NCBI GenBank assembly: GCA_002102555.1
Contig: MCFL01000196.1
Location: 1-44,962 of the forward strand
DNA length: 44,962 nt
Reading direction: 5' to 3'
From: Catenaria anguillulae PL171
Taxonomy: Eukaryota; Blastocladiomycota; Blastocladiomycetes; Blastocladiales; Catenariaceae
The translations under genes were made by a program, and so were the position numbers. Shown in pieces: positions 1 to 12,015 of the stretch. Below the pieces are notes generated by a model, which saw only the letters and a program-made list of their open reading frames with translations, searched no databases and was not told where the DNA came from. Within the stretch, counting starts at the first letter, position 1. Each line of letters starts with the position of its first letter.

Positions 1-488
1 AGCTTAATGTCCAGGGATGGCGATGTGGACTTTGCCGGTGTAGCCGCTCCATTGACCGGAGCCGTGGTGTATACATTTCCATTGCCTGTGAAGCGACACG
101 AAATGTATGCGGGGGGCAGGTTAGCAATGCTGCCATCGAGATTCAGGCGAGAGCAAGTACGAATGGCCCCCAGTGCAGCTTGCCCGCAACGTGCCAGGCA
201 AACCAGCGTACCAGCACCAGGAGGCGAACTTGGCCGCTTACGTTTAATGACGAGCGAATACGGCTCGGCCTTTGAGTTTGCCGGCAACAGCGGGCTTGGC
301 GATACAATGGTGCCATCCGGCTTGGTCAAGCGATACACCACATCCTTGTCTTCGAGCGGGACAGACGCCATGGACAAGAGCACGCCGCGCACGTCGTCGC
401 TCGTGGATCCAGGGTAAAGTTCGCACACTTCGACCACATCATCAATCTTGACGTAAATGCGCTTTGGCGCAGGCGCAGACGTGGACAT
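1..488 (-). CDS. PDE9-like N-terminal module, 3' end cut by window edge
   Basis: The first exon runs from the ATG at 488 down to 242, followed by an intron (donor GTAAGC, acceptor CACAG) and a second exon from 85 to the window edge; the phases agree (1 nt plus 2 nt). The first ~82 residues resemble the N-terminal module of animal PDE9A: KRIYVKIDDVVEVCELYPGS aligns with the KAIYLDIDG stretch, and LPANSKAEPYSLV aligns with the PANSERTPYKV stretch. This module precedes the catalytic HD domain in PDE9A, but no catalytic domain is visible here because the gene leaves the window. The family match is seen directly; a complete cGMP phosphodiesterase is inference. A separate PDE9-like catalytic gene lies at 18258-20464, so this would be a second member. 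A protein using only this module cannot be excluded. Confidence 0.6.
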   Translation of the reverse strand, partial: MSTSAPAPKRIYVKIDDVVEVCELYPGSTSDDVRGVLLSMASVPLEDKDVVYRLTKPDGTIVSPSPLLPANSKAEPYSLVIKRKRPSSPPGAGTLVCLARCGQAALGAIRTCSRLNLDGSIANLPPAYISCRFTGNGNVYTTAPVNGAATPAKSTSPSLDIK

Positions 489-1297
489 GATGGCTGCAAG
501 GTTCAAGTGGTTGAGCACTGAGCTATTGTCGGCGTGGAGGGATCTGTGGGAATCAAGATCGCAAGGAATTAGATGCGGTTTGGCTGCCTGGACACGTCAT
601 GGCATGGTTTGATGGTCGCGTGCAAGACGGGGCGGGTAGAGCAGCGGAGATCATAAGCTGCGTACATATTGCAATGACTTTCTGTGTGCACCTACTTGTG
701 TGAGCCCTTTGCGATTTGGATTGCGTTGGATGGGCGGCCAGATCGATTTGAAATTGGAACAAAAGCAACAACCGGACGCGTGCAGTTGTGGTCAGGGCGC
801 TTGTCGTGCGTGCGGATTTGTCGAAACTGCCTTTCTTATCTTGCAGGGGGGCAAACAGGGCAAGCAAAGGGAAGTTGTGGCAGCCAAGGGGAACAATGCA
901 CAGAGATTCCAGCTTGAAATTCATGGAATTTGGGATCCTTTAAGTGTCCAATATCCTTTCGATGTGGTCACGCGTTCGTCAGCGAGCGCGAATGCATCGG
1001 AAATCGGCCTGCGGACGACGAGGATCTGCTCAACACGGCGTCTTGGTCGATAAAACTTGAAATCTTGCGGCCCAAATTTGGCGAATGGGTGCGCACACTT
1101 ACTTAAATGGCGGTTCACTGCTGGTGGAAATTGACTCGTCGTTGACCATCTCCCACATCAAAACGAAACCTTGCCAGCTTTGTGTAACCGAGATGACTGC
1201 GCAAACTGACAACAAGGACATGAAGTTTCGATATCTTCATACTTGTGTGATAAAAATACTTGGCCCCAACTGCCATCCAGCACAGGAATCAACCAAT
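489..1297. other. Intergenic, no gene recognised
   Basis: This stretch lies between the start of the leftward PDE9-like gene and the 3' end of the leftward PLRG1 gene. It should hold the promoter of the former and the 3' untranslated region of the latter. Short open frames on both strands have no recognisable domain and no consistent codon preference. Confidence 0.5.
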
Positions 1298-2834
1298 TCA
1301 ATACCTTGTCCTGACCAAGTCTGGCCGCCACACGATGGGATGCGAGTCCTTTGATGCACGCTCATCCTCCTTCCACATCTTGATGGACTTGTCTGCCTCG
1401 CACGTAATCAACCGATACCCGGACCGGTCAAATGTGGCCGCAAAGATGCCCGCCTCGCTCTCCAACGAGCCCGGCTGCACGGGTGACACCATGGACTGGA
1501 AATTGTACCCGGTGCGCCAGTCCCAAAAGTGCATACTGCCATTATCCCCGCCCGAAAACAAGACGCCCTCGTCGTTGGCCGCAAGGCAGTTGACAATGCC
1601 TTGGTGACCCGAAAAGTTTTGCACGAATTTGACGGTTGGGAACTCGGCAGACGCATCGAGACCTTCCTTTGTCATGACCCATTGCTTGATGTTGTCGGGC
1701 GACCCAGATACAAAGGTGGATTCGGTCGGGTGTGCGCACAGGGCACGCACGGATTTCTTGTGGTGGGTCAGGGTGCCCATGGACTTGCCTGCGCGAATGT
1801 CCCAGAGCTTGATAGTCGAGTCGTTGGACCCGGAGACGAGCTGGAACTCGGAGGGCTGCATGAAGATGGTACCGATGGTGGCTTGGTGGCCCGTGAGGAC
1901 ATGGATTTGGTGCTTGGAACGCATGTCCCAGAGCTACAGAAAAGATTATGGGGGAATGGATCGTCAGTGATTGGAACAAGGTGTGCCAATTCAAAAGGAA
2001 AGCAGGGCTGCATACGCGAATGGTGGAATCGCGACCACCCGTGGCCAAAATGTCGAGCGTTGGGTGCAGCGCCAAGGAATAAATGCCCGACAAATGCCCA
2101 TGGTACTGCCGAATCACCTTGTTTGTCTCCAAATCCCAATTCTTGAGCTGCTTGTCCTCGCCGGCCGAAAACAAGTACGGGTGCCGCTCCGACACGGCGA
2201 GACCACGGACGGCTGAAATGTGGCCCGTCAGGGTCAGCTTGAGGTTGCCCGAGGCCATGTCCCAAATCTTAATGAGGCGATCACCGCCACCAGTCACAAA
2301 CCACTCGTTGGACGGGTCCACGGCCACGGACCGGACCCAGCCCGTGTGGCCAGCAATGACGCGGAACAGTTTCCAGGGTGCGTGCCACTGTGGCGGAGGA
2401 ATGTCGCGGGTTTGACCGAGGGGAACGAGTGCGTTGGAAAAGGGTTGTTGTTGTTGTTGGGCAGTCGTTGGTTTGGGGATCACAGCGAGGGCGTTGCTGC
2501 TCTCTGCTGTTGACGCGGATGGTGCTGACGACGAAGATGCCGACGGAGTGGCGGATCCCGACGTGATGGCGAGCTGCCGCTGCTTTTGCTGTTGTGCTGC
2601 AGGACGAGTCTGTGTTGGGGCGGCAGTGGCGGCAGTGGGCAGGGTTTGGACAAGTGCGTACTCCGAGTGGTACTTTGAAAGGAGCTTTGCACGCTGGCTG
2701 ACGGGCTCGTCGAGAATGTCGGCCGGGGAAGACGTGTCGGGGGCAGCCATTGCGCCAAACTCTGCGCGGGTGCGCTTGCGAGACGCAGCGAGCATGTCCT
2801 TGAGTTTCGGAACGGGAGGCATCGACGACGACAT
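1298..2834 (-). CDS. prp46: Pre-mRNA splicing factor PLRG1/Prp46 (WD40, NineTeen complex)
   Basis: Exon 1 is 2834-2016 and exon 2 is 1933-1298, with an 82-nt intron (GTATGC...TGTAG) that joins STIR to LWDMRSK in frame; the product is 484 residues. The first ~150 residues are low-complexity with Ala/Gln/Ser runs. The rest is a seven-bladed WD40 propeller: [20 protein letters not shown], then [42 protein letters not shown] and later blades. The C-terminus ends in the family's [16 protein letters not shown] tail, close to the PxxxKRxRF ending of PLRG1/PRL1. In other species this protein belongs to the Prp19-associated complex and supports spliceosome activation in the nucleus. The ATG at 2834 is the first in frame and gives the expected length. 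The assignment is firm. Confidence 0.94.
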
Positions 2835-3116
2835 GCTTGTTTGGCTGGTAAGAAGTGGGCTTCAGAAATGCGTGAAAACGGTAGAAGCGTCTAGTCCAAG
2901 GTGTTTCATGAAGTTTATGCACTCACATCAGATTCTGGCTGATTTGATATACGAATACGCCAGCTTAACTAAATATTCCGATGATTCGTCAAGGCACAGA
3001 GTGGATCGGAGTGGATCGCCCTGAAATTGTCATGTGTCGCCGATCGGGTCACCAATGGTGGTGAGTGGTGACCTCCTTTGCTTCTTCCGAGTCGCCTCCG
3101 CGTAGCTCCTCCCGTG

Positions 3117-3740
3117 ATGGCGGCGATCACCTTGGTGAGGCTAGACTCGCAGTATTTACGGCCAACAAACACTTTTCAGCGACCAGCTTGGGCTGAAGTG
3201 TTTTGTTCCGCTTACCCGCGTGATTTCCTACGTCCGCGGCATGTTTGATTGCAACCGCGAGTCGCTCGCCATTCACGCCTTTCAGCGGGTTGTCCACACC
3301 CATTATGGGCACCTCAACGTGGGCATGACGTTTGAAAAGCCCTTCCGCCCTGCTCTGTACTGACCCAATGTCCTCATCCGCCTTGGTACATGCCTCCACC
3401 TCAACACGCCCATGTGCCGCGGCATTCATCGCTTCGTCATCTCTGAGGTCGGAAAGCACGACGTGGATGCCCGCAACTGTGCCGCTTGGAAAGATCGTGT
3501 ATTCTTCGAGTCGTCTGTGTTACTGCTGCGCTGGGGTGGACGCTGTGTCCAACTCGATCATGTTGTCACACCGCATCTTCCAAGGATCGGATGGTGTGCC
3601 CAGGCCCAAGCAGCACGATGTGCCCGCCCCCCACCTCCTATTCCTCGCCCGGGAGTGCCGCTTCGGCTGATGGTGATGATTCGAGCGACGATGATGTGGA
3701 CGTCATGCCTCCCACCAAGCGCCAACGCGACGTCTGATCG
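3117..3740 (+). CDS. Possible small multi-exon gene, unidentified
   Basis: No single frame is open across this stretch. One frame (about 3180-3360) reads LGLKCFVPLTRVISYVRG and continues to EKPFRPALY before a stop; the same frame reopens at about 3364-3590 with C-rich third positions. A third frame ends at 3737 with DDSSDDDVDVMPPTKRQRDV, an acidic tail with a basic nuclear-signal-like end. Together these suggest several short exons read rightward, but I could not join them with consistent splice phases and recognise no family. The ATG at 3117 is a possible start. A 110-residue frame on the other strand (3127-3459) looks like a shadow. Treat this as a hint only. Confidence 0.25.
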
Positions 3741-4480
3741 GCCTGCTTCACGTTTTTGTCTTGGGTTCTTGTCAAACTGAAAGGCGTCTGCTGGTCGGCG
3801 GCCTTTCGATCTGTTCTTGATGTCTCATCACATGCTTGAGACATGATCTCTGTGTCGGTGTTTGTTGGCTTCAAATTCGAATGTTTCCAACCTACCTTTC
3901 CTTCAATGCCGCAAATGGGGCGGTTTGCTTCTCAAGCAGCACGTCGTCGTGCCGCGTCGCGTCCAGGTAGGCTAGTATGATATATATCATGGCGGTAATA
4001 AAATATGTTCGTTGTCGACCTCTGCCGCCAGCGGCCACCACATCGCTTCCTGTCCTTGTCAATGAGCCGGCCGGGGTGAATCACAAACTTGTCACGAATG
4101 CCTCACGAGTCAAGGACACATCATGGCCAGGCCGAAAAGCCTGAAAACCAGGGGAAAATGCGCGAATGTGGCCGCAAAAATGACGTGGGCAGATGCAATG
4201 TCAGCCATTTGTGGCTTGCGCACATGCATGTGCAATGATTTGGTCAGCAGTGAGTCAGATGACCGTCGCGAAAACTCTTGGCTTTTCGCGAGCTTTCTCG
4301 ACGGCGATCGGCCGATTTCATTTTTGGGTGCCATTTCGTGCTTTTCTCATCGGCCGCGTCAGCTATAAAGCCCAACCGCCCCCGGCCACCCTTCTCCTCT
4401 CTGACGACCCATAACACTGACCGACACTCAACATCCACACCTCCGTACTCGTCTCCTTCGACCGACGCACTTATCCCACC
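3741..4480 (+). promoter_or_regulatory. Polyubiquitin promoter and 5' leader
   Basis: No gene is recognised here. The last ~120 bases form a core promoter with a TATA box followed by a CT-rich leader up to the ATG at 4481. An AT-rich patch (3975-4005) contains alternating TATA sequence. Stress elements are expected for polyubiquitin genes, but I could not point to a clear heat-shock element by eye. Confidence 0.5.
4364..4369 (+). promoter_or_regulatory. TATA box of the polyubiquitin gene
   Basis: TATAAA stands 112 bases upstream of the ATG at 4481, in GC-rich surroundings and followed by a pyrimidine-rich stretch (4371-4400) suitable for initiation. It is the clearest TATA box in the window, consistent with a highly expressed gene. 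Confidence 0.7.
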
Positions 4481-5640
<1,160 letters not shown>

Positions 5641-6394
5641 GGCGGTGTGACGTGTTCGCGTGCATGCGCGCGCTCCCCTTCCCTCATTTGCTCTTGACGC
5701 TCCCTCGGCGCATGTGCCAACTTGTTGTTGCCTGTGTTGTGTGTGTGTGTCAGAGTGTGTGAGATTGTATATTTTGTTGCCACGCACATTCTCCATCTCC
5801 TCCCTCCCCTTGACTGTTATTTTTCACGATTTGAACCTTGTCTATATACATTCGCCTCGAGTATATCGAGTGATTTCCTGTCCGAAGCGCGTTGCATCTT
5901 GGTCTTGCTAGAAGTGCCCCCCGATTGCCTTTCTCTAACAACTGCCAACATGCAAGTGGCATTCTCTTTGCAGCCGTGGTGCCATATGGTCGCAGGTATT
6001 TACCTTGGTCGGATTGACACTGTTTCTTTGCTTAACGTGGAAGGGCGGCGAGACCACAACAGTAGAAATGTATGTACATGTTACAGACGAGAGACTTGGC
6101 TGGAACCAACGAAATTGAAAAAAGAAAGGCAAGAGAAGCACACAAAGTAGAAGATGCGACTGATGGTGGTTGAGACACAACACAAGACAAGGAATGGAAG
6201 CGTGCTGCATTCATCAGACATCCAACAATCGCAACCAACGAGTAAAACTGCCAAAAATAAATAAACGATAAGAAGACGGCATGATCGTTGAAGGTCCGGG
6301 CATGTGCCGCGGCACACGATGGATGGCGGACAAGGCACAAGTTCGTCAACACAGGGAACGGAATGCCAATGAGCGGTCGAGCGTGGGAGCGCAT
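5641..6394. other. Intergenic between convergent genes
   Basis: This region holds the 3' untranslated regions of polyubiquitin (rightward) and the histone H3 variant (leftward). A short TG run lies at about 5738-5750. AT-rich patches at 6240-6270 (AATAAATAAA) could serve polyadenylation on the rightward strand. No gene was recognised. Confidence 0.5.
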
Positions 6395-7495
6395 TCAGTG
6401 CGTCGGTTGACGCCTGCCTAGCCGGCGAGCCAGCTGCATATCCTTGGGAAAGACAGTGACGCGCTTGCTGTGAAACCAAAGGATGGATGAGTTTCAAGGT
6501 CTGGGTTAGTGAAAGGGCACAATCGATCGGACTGACCCCAAGATGGATAGTGCGACGTACGCATGAATGGCGCAGAGGTTGGCTGAGACGGCCAAAGTCA
6601 GATTCATGAGTCAGAAGGACATGCAAGTGGTAAAAAAAAAAACGAACCGTCCTCAAAGAGCGCCGACATGTAGGCTTCGGTAGCCGCTTGCAACGCGGCA
6701 AGGGCAGTCGACTGAACACGGAAATTGGAACCTAGGGTGGACAGAACGTGGGAACCGTCAGCCTTGAGAAAGCTGAAGGATCTCCAATGACACTGCCGAG
6801 TCGAAGTACCGTGATCGGGAAGAAGCTTGGTAACCGCTTCACCCATTAGTTCGCCTGCACAAGAAAGCAGCAGCCATAAGGCAACCGTGACCGAAAACAT
6901 GCAATACCTGGAGAAAGGACAACGTACGGACGAGACGCTGGAACGGACTGCGAGGAATGACATTGTCTGTCTTGGCTTGGAGAGCGCGGATTTCAGCCAA
7001 GGCCTGGACAGAAAGTTCAAGCAACAAACGTGGCCCATCAGTCTTGTACGAATAGGAATGATGTCAGGTGATTGACGATACACACTTTTTCCCCACGAGG
7101 AGCCTGGCGACGGGTGCGCATGGGATGCTGAGGACGCGAGAAGCTACACATGAGAACAGTTTGACCCAGTGGGGCTCCACGGTTAGAGATATGGGTGGCG
7201 AGGGACAAAAAGGGTGCCAACGAACCGAGCGGGACGAGGACCCTTGCCTCCGACCGACTTTTTGGCAATAGTCGGCTGGGTCTTGACAGGGGCAGGCTTG
7301 ACGTCAATCTGGGCACTGCGACGGGCCAGCTTGCCTCCCTGCGACTTGCTGGGGGGCAAATGGGACAAAAGATGAGGAAATTGAAAGGTTCCGCAGCTTG
7401 TGGGAAAAAGGAACAAAAGTACACACAAGGCAGTGACTTTGGTACGAGCCCTGTTCGTTGGGATGGGCCGATAAAGGCATCGAGCATGGTCGCAT
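6395..7495 (-). CDS. cenH3: Histone H3 variant, probable centromeric CenH3/CENP-A, eight exons
   Basis: Exons, all phase-consistent: 7495 (or 7480)-7446, 7348-7226, 7143-7086, 7003-6928, 6854-6810, 6731-6648, 6582-6561, 6467-6395; about 176 or 171 residues. The histone fold is clear: ALAEIRALQAKTDNVIPRSP then FQRLVREL (alphaN/alpha1), FRVQSTALAALQAATEAYMS (alpha2), ALFEDANLCAIHAKRV and TVFPKDMQLARRLGRR (alpha3). Loop 1 between REL and FRVQ (MGEAVTKLLPDHGSN) is several residues longer than in canonical H3, as in CenH3 proteins, and the N-tail keeps only a KSQGGK echo of the H3 tail. It would replace H3 in centromeric nucleosomes and support kinetochore assembly. Seven introns also set it apart from bulk histone genes. 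Exon 1 and the start are the least certain. A non-centromeric H3 variant remains possible. Confidence 0.78.
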
Positions 7496-8015
7496 TCGTT
7501 GTTGGATCGATAGGCATGGTGATGGAAGATGAGTGGCACAGCAGTCAAGGTGAGTTGAGGATTCGCAAGAGTCTTGTGTGCGACGACGTTGCAGGAGAGA
7601 CCCGGTATCATACATTGTGGAAAAAGTGAGCGGTAGCGATTGCTGAGGGTGGTATTCGTCAAGTAGTGACACTTGAGTAAACTTGAATGGAGTATATAAG
7701 TGAGTCGCTCGTGCTACATAGAGGGTCTCTTGATCTCTCGTGTCGATCCATGTAAATCGTTGCAAATGTGGTGATATGTAATGAAATAACTTAAAATGTA
7801 CTTCATGTCGTCATGTCTCACACTGGTTCAAGGCCGTGCAAAGAAAGAGAATCACTTCATCCAACCAACCAACGGCGATTTTAAGAACGACAACGACCGA
7901 AACGAGAAAACAGACAACGAAACAAAAGGACGACAAAAGAGTGCGTGTATACGGAGGCGAGGGACGAGGTGAAGCAGCTAAACGAAACCCAAACAAAGCG
8001 AGGCCACACTAACGC
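7496..8015. other. Intergenic between CenH3 and eIF2-beta
   Basis: It contains the upstream region of the leftward H3 variant and the 3' untranslated region of eIF2-beta. A TATATA at 7693-7698, about 200 bases upstream of the H3-variant ATG, could be its TATA box, though the distance is long. No gene was seen. Confidence 0.45.
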
Positions 8016-9445
8016 CTAAGCACCGGCCTTGGCCTTTGCGGCCTTGCGGGATCCGACCTGGGCCTTGAAACCTCCTTGAATGGCCGACACGGACCGTGTC
8101 GATCCGCAGGACTCGCACTGCTGGAAGTACAACCGGTTCTCCTTGCGCAAGATAGTTTCTGGGGACTTGCATGTCTTGCATGTCACGTATTCCACTAGAG
8201 AAATGGGGGTGAATGAAAGCCAAAGTCAGCATTCACGCAAAGAAACAAGGACAAGAGTGGAGAGGCAGAACATACCAATGTACCGACGCAACACGTTCTC
8301 AATCTGCTTGGGCTGGAAACGACCCTTGATGATCAAGCGCTTGGAGCCGTCGACGGAACCAGAGGTACCCAACTCGGCGTACAAGAATTGCACAACATGG
8401 TCGTAGTTACGACGCATGCGGTTGCAAATATCGTCAATGTTGGCAAACACCGTCTTCTTGGAACCTTCACGGGCGACCTGAGGGGGCACAATGGTGTAAC
8501 GCTTGCGGCCGCCGGCAAGGGCCGGGTTGTGCTCGTGCAAGATGCGGAAGACGCGCGAGAGAATCTGTGTGCATGTTCAAGGAATGAAGGTCGTGAGCCG
8601 GGGCAGATTTGTGACATGGATCGATTGCTTGCCTGACGGACCTCGTCGTAGGTGTAGTCGCGGTCGGTACCGATCCAAGTCTCCTCGGCGGCCTCCTCTG
8701 TCAAGGTGCAAGAGGTGTCATATGGGTGAGACGATGCAAATGGAATCCATCATCGGAGAGCATAAACGCACCTTCGCTGGTGAATGCGAAACCAGTCTCC
8801 TCGTCGGGAATCTCATCCTCAATGTCCTCGACATTCTCGTCCTCATCACCATCCAAATCATCCTCATCGTCGTCCGCCGCACCCGCATGGCCGGCGTGGT
8901 AATCCACACGTGGCGGGGAAGGAGCGCGCTTGGACTTTTTCGGCTTCTCAGCGGCCGCCTCGTCGGCATCCTCATCGGCAACCAGATCCTCGGGGACAGT
9001 CTTCTTTGACTTCTTGGATGACTTCTTCTTCTTGAGCTTGGAGAAATCGAGCTCCTCGTCGTCGTCAGCGGCGGCGGGGGCGTCAGCCGAGACGGGCGCA
9101 GATTCGTCGTCAAAGGCTGCGGGGACAGTCTTCTTGGACGACTTCTTCTTCTTCTTCTTCATGGCGGAGGGATCGAACACCTGGTGATTCGCGGGGAGTG
9201 TTTGATTGAGTCAGAATGGTTGTTCAATGTTGGTCATGGGCAACGACTCGAATGCAAGCAAGCCAGGGCGAGCAAGCAAGTGCAAGTTTGGTTCACTTCT
9301 TGAGGGTCGACCTCATAAAGGGTGCCGAGCATCGGCCGGCTCGCACTCGGGGCCCGCCTCTGAAGCGTTGCATGATTTGGCGAAGGCGTGAATTGGGTCG
9401 GACCTCTTCGGCGTCGACGGTGGGGAGGTTATCGTGATCAGACAT
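8016..9445 (-). CDS. SUI3: Translation initiation factor eIF2 subunit beta
   Basis: Five exons, all in phase: 9445-9404, 9180-8772, 8697-8642, 8564-8276, 8194-8016; 324 residues. Exon 1 ([14 protein letters not shown]) joins [13 protein letters not shown], matching the MIFDPTMSKKKKKK start of the human protein; this fixes the true start at 9445 rather than the downstream ATG at 9162. The N-terminal half has two strong lysine blocks and a weaker third (PKKSKR), which in the family bind eIF5 and eIF2B-epsilon. The core follows with [38 protein letters not shown] and [10 protein letters not shown]. The C-terminal zinc ribbon has Cys pairs CKTC and CESC. It is part of the eIF2 ternary complex delivering Met-tRNAi. 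Two donors (GTCCGA, GTCCGT) are non-standard but give perfect alignment. Confidence 0.95.
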
Positions 9446-10025
9446 GGTGAATTGGCGGCGGGAGGTCGGCTCGAGGGCAAGTATACGTTGCGGTGTGTGT
9501 CGGGTGAATACGATGCTGGTTGCGCGGCGTGCATACGATGCTCGTGTTAGCGCTCCTGCAATGTTGTCCGTCCGTTCGGCCATGTGTTTGGCGACACCCG
9601 TCAACAGAGACGCTACGTTGATGCCTCTCACGTGAGCACGCGTGATGCAAATCGAGCTTGCTGCTCCTCCCTCTGTTGCTGACCTCTCTGAGACAAACTT
9701 GTGTGCAGGGAGGATGACAGTCACGCAGGCCGTGGGCATAGCGCAAAAAGACCAGCGCTGTTTACGCTAACAGCCAACTGCGGGGGCGTTGTTTCCAAAT
9801 GATGTGGACTCTGGTCCTGTTTGACGCCTTGCCTTTGTGTGTTGCACAAGAAAAATCAATACAGCAGTTGTGATCAGGAGCCTCCAGGGGAGACCAAGAA
9901 ATTTGCATGCAAGGCAGTGTACAAACACATTGGAATTCGATGGACATGACACACTCAATATCACGGAAACGACAAGAAAAAGCACGAATCAAAACACCCA
10001 ATCATGATGCTGACGAGATCGTATC
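9446..10025. other. Intergenic; eIF2-beta promoter and CSN1 3' region
   Basis: Both flanking genes read leftward. Short open frames occur on both strands but none shows a domain or codon preference. I see nothing else. Confidence 0.5.
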
Positions 10026-11883
10026 CTAGTAATCTCCGCCCGAGTACTGCTGCGACTCCCTCTGCTGAGCCTCCATCATACTCTGCATCATGGCCCACTG
10101 CAACTGCTGCTGCTCGAAATCGGCACCTCCCCCACCCTGCCTCCTTCCACTGCCACTGCCACCGCCGCCACCCCCACCCTGCCTCCTACCACCCTTGCCA
10201 TGTGAGCCATGCCCACCACCATGATGCTCGTCCACATCTATGTCATGCTTGCCACCAGGCCCGCCGCCACCCTTTTGCGTCGAATGCACCGTGACGCCCG
10301 CCGCAACCATGGCCATCTTCAACATGGCCTGATGCCTCGCCAACTCGAGCTTGTCTCCCGTCTGCAACACATTCTTGAACGCAGCCACGCGCTCGTTCCT
10401 CGTGCGCTTCTTCAAAATCCTTGCCCTTGCATCAATACGCATCTTGAGTGCGCCGTCAACAATCAACTTTTCCACCTCGCTCACAAGCACGGCGTCGTCC
10501 CAAGCAAACGCGCGCGCCATGCGCGCCAAATCCACCGTGGTAAACGGCGCACAGTACTGAATCACGGCGCGGTGCCGGATCTTGGCCAAGAGATGTTCCA
10601 TGTGCGGGGCCAAGTACACGTCAAGCAACCGGTCGTTCATGTGTTCGGCAAGCAGCTGCAAGCACGTGGCGTATTTGGCGTGGTAGAACGCAGAAAGCGT
10701 CTGGCGCATGTGCGGCTCCAGGTCCAGGAACCCGCGGAACGTGTTTGAGTCGAGCACCAATCGTTTGATATCGGGCCGTGGAAAGGTTGCCAAGGCACAC
10801 AGTCCGACAAGCAGGGCAATGTCGTTGGTCGATACAACTTCTTCAATGTGGTCGGCGGTCGTGGCGAGCTGCAGTTTGAGCAGGTCGCGCGCAACGCGCT
10901 CGTACGCTGAATCTTTAAGGTTGACGAGTGATTGGAACACAATTTCAAGCGCAGCAATGGGCGCGGGCTTTTTGGACGCGTCCTTGTCATCTGCTGCGGC
11001 AGCGGTGGCCGAGGTGCTTGAAGCGGGGCCGGCGGGGGCGCCGGGTGGCGGGGTAATGTTGAGTCGGTTGAGGTTGAGTTGGACTTGTTGGTATTGGTTG
11101 AGGAGTAGGTAGCACTGTGGATCCAAATCAATAGTAAGGTGTCATGTCAACAGCGATGCGAAAAGAAGAAGAGTGAACGAACGTGAATCAGGTTGACGGT
11201 ATGGTGAATCTGGTTCTTTGGCGTCGTAGCATACTCGCGCGCCTTGAGGAAGCACTTGACGGCATTGCTGAAATCGCCGCACTTGAAATGATGCTCGGCA
11301 AGGTCATTGTACCCCATCTACGATCCATAGGCAAATGAGCAATGATGTCTCATCAGAGATGAAAGCGCAGTAGCACGCACGCGAATCGAGTCCTTGATGG
11401 AATTGTGCTTGTACGTCTTGAGCTCGGCATCCAACCGATCGCCATCCACCCTAGCCGTCCGCTGCGCCTGGTCGAGCCAGACCTGGTCGGGCGAGACGCA
11501 CGGTTGGTTGCGTGCCTCGAGTGCTTGGTTGAGCTTTGCAATTGTGTCGAGGTATGCGGTGACATCTAACGTCTCGGCTTGGATCACGGCGAGGGCGGCA
11601 CGGTGGGCATCAATGGCGAGCGTTGGGCAGCGCGAGCCAATGAATGCGAGGCGCTTGATTTTGGTACGGCCTGTGGGCCAATATGCGTGGCGAGATGCTG
11701 GTGGTGAGTCACCAGACACGGCAGGGTGTTTCCGAGTCGGCAGAAGGGAGACGAACCGCGGTAGCCCGAAATGTACGTGTCCAAGTCAAATGTGGGGGCA
11801 TCCACAACAACGGGGTGATTCCTTGCGCGCTTGGCGGGTGTGGGCGAGTGCGAGCGCGAGCCCGGGTACGACGGGTCGGCCAT
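10026..11883 (-). CDS. csn1: COP9 signalosome subunit 1 (PCI domain)
   Basis: Four exons, in phase: 11883-11757, 11670-11381, 11317-11183, 11114-10026; 546 residues. An in-frame ATG at 12015 would add 44 low-complexity residues. The RPN7-type helical region shows LKTYKHNSIKDSIRMGYNDL and HHFKCGDFSNAVKCFLKARE, matching the LKNYKGNSIKESIR and CGDLSNALKCYSRARD stretches of human CSN1. The PCI domain shows GLCALATFPRPDIKRLVLDS, FLDLEPHMRQTLSAFYHAKY, MYLAPH-like DVYLAPHMEHLLAKIRHRAV and LILEG-like VEKLIVDGALKMRID. The complex removes Nedd8 from cullins and so controls cullin-RING ubiquitin ligases. The C-terminal ~90 residues (Gly, His and Gln runs) are unlike animal CSN1 and look disordered. Three of the donors are GTTCGT or GTGCGT. 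Confidence 0.93.
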
Positions 11884-12015
11884 GTCGAACGCGGGTTCGG
11901 GCAAGAGTCCAAATTCTGTGGATGCAGAGGAGAGCGGTTGGGGAGCAGAAGAGGAGCCGGGGGTGTGGGGAGGCAGGTGATTGGCCGAGGGCCGAGGTGG
12001 AGAGTTTGCAGGCAA

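Noticed and set aside
6081-6719. A 212-residue bottom-strand frame at the 3' end of the H3 variant
   Set aside because: It reads through introns of the H3 variant; only the spliced short exons match the histone fold.
9160-9180. The ATG at 9162 as the start of eIF2-beta
   Set aside because: The codons before it encode the conserved FDP motif, and a 14-codon upstream exon (9445-9404) joins in phase, matching the family N-terminus.
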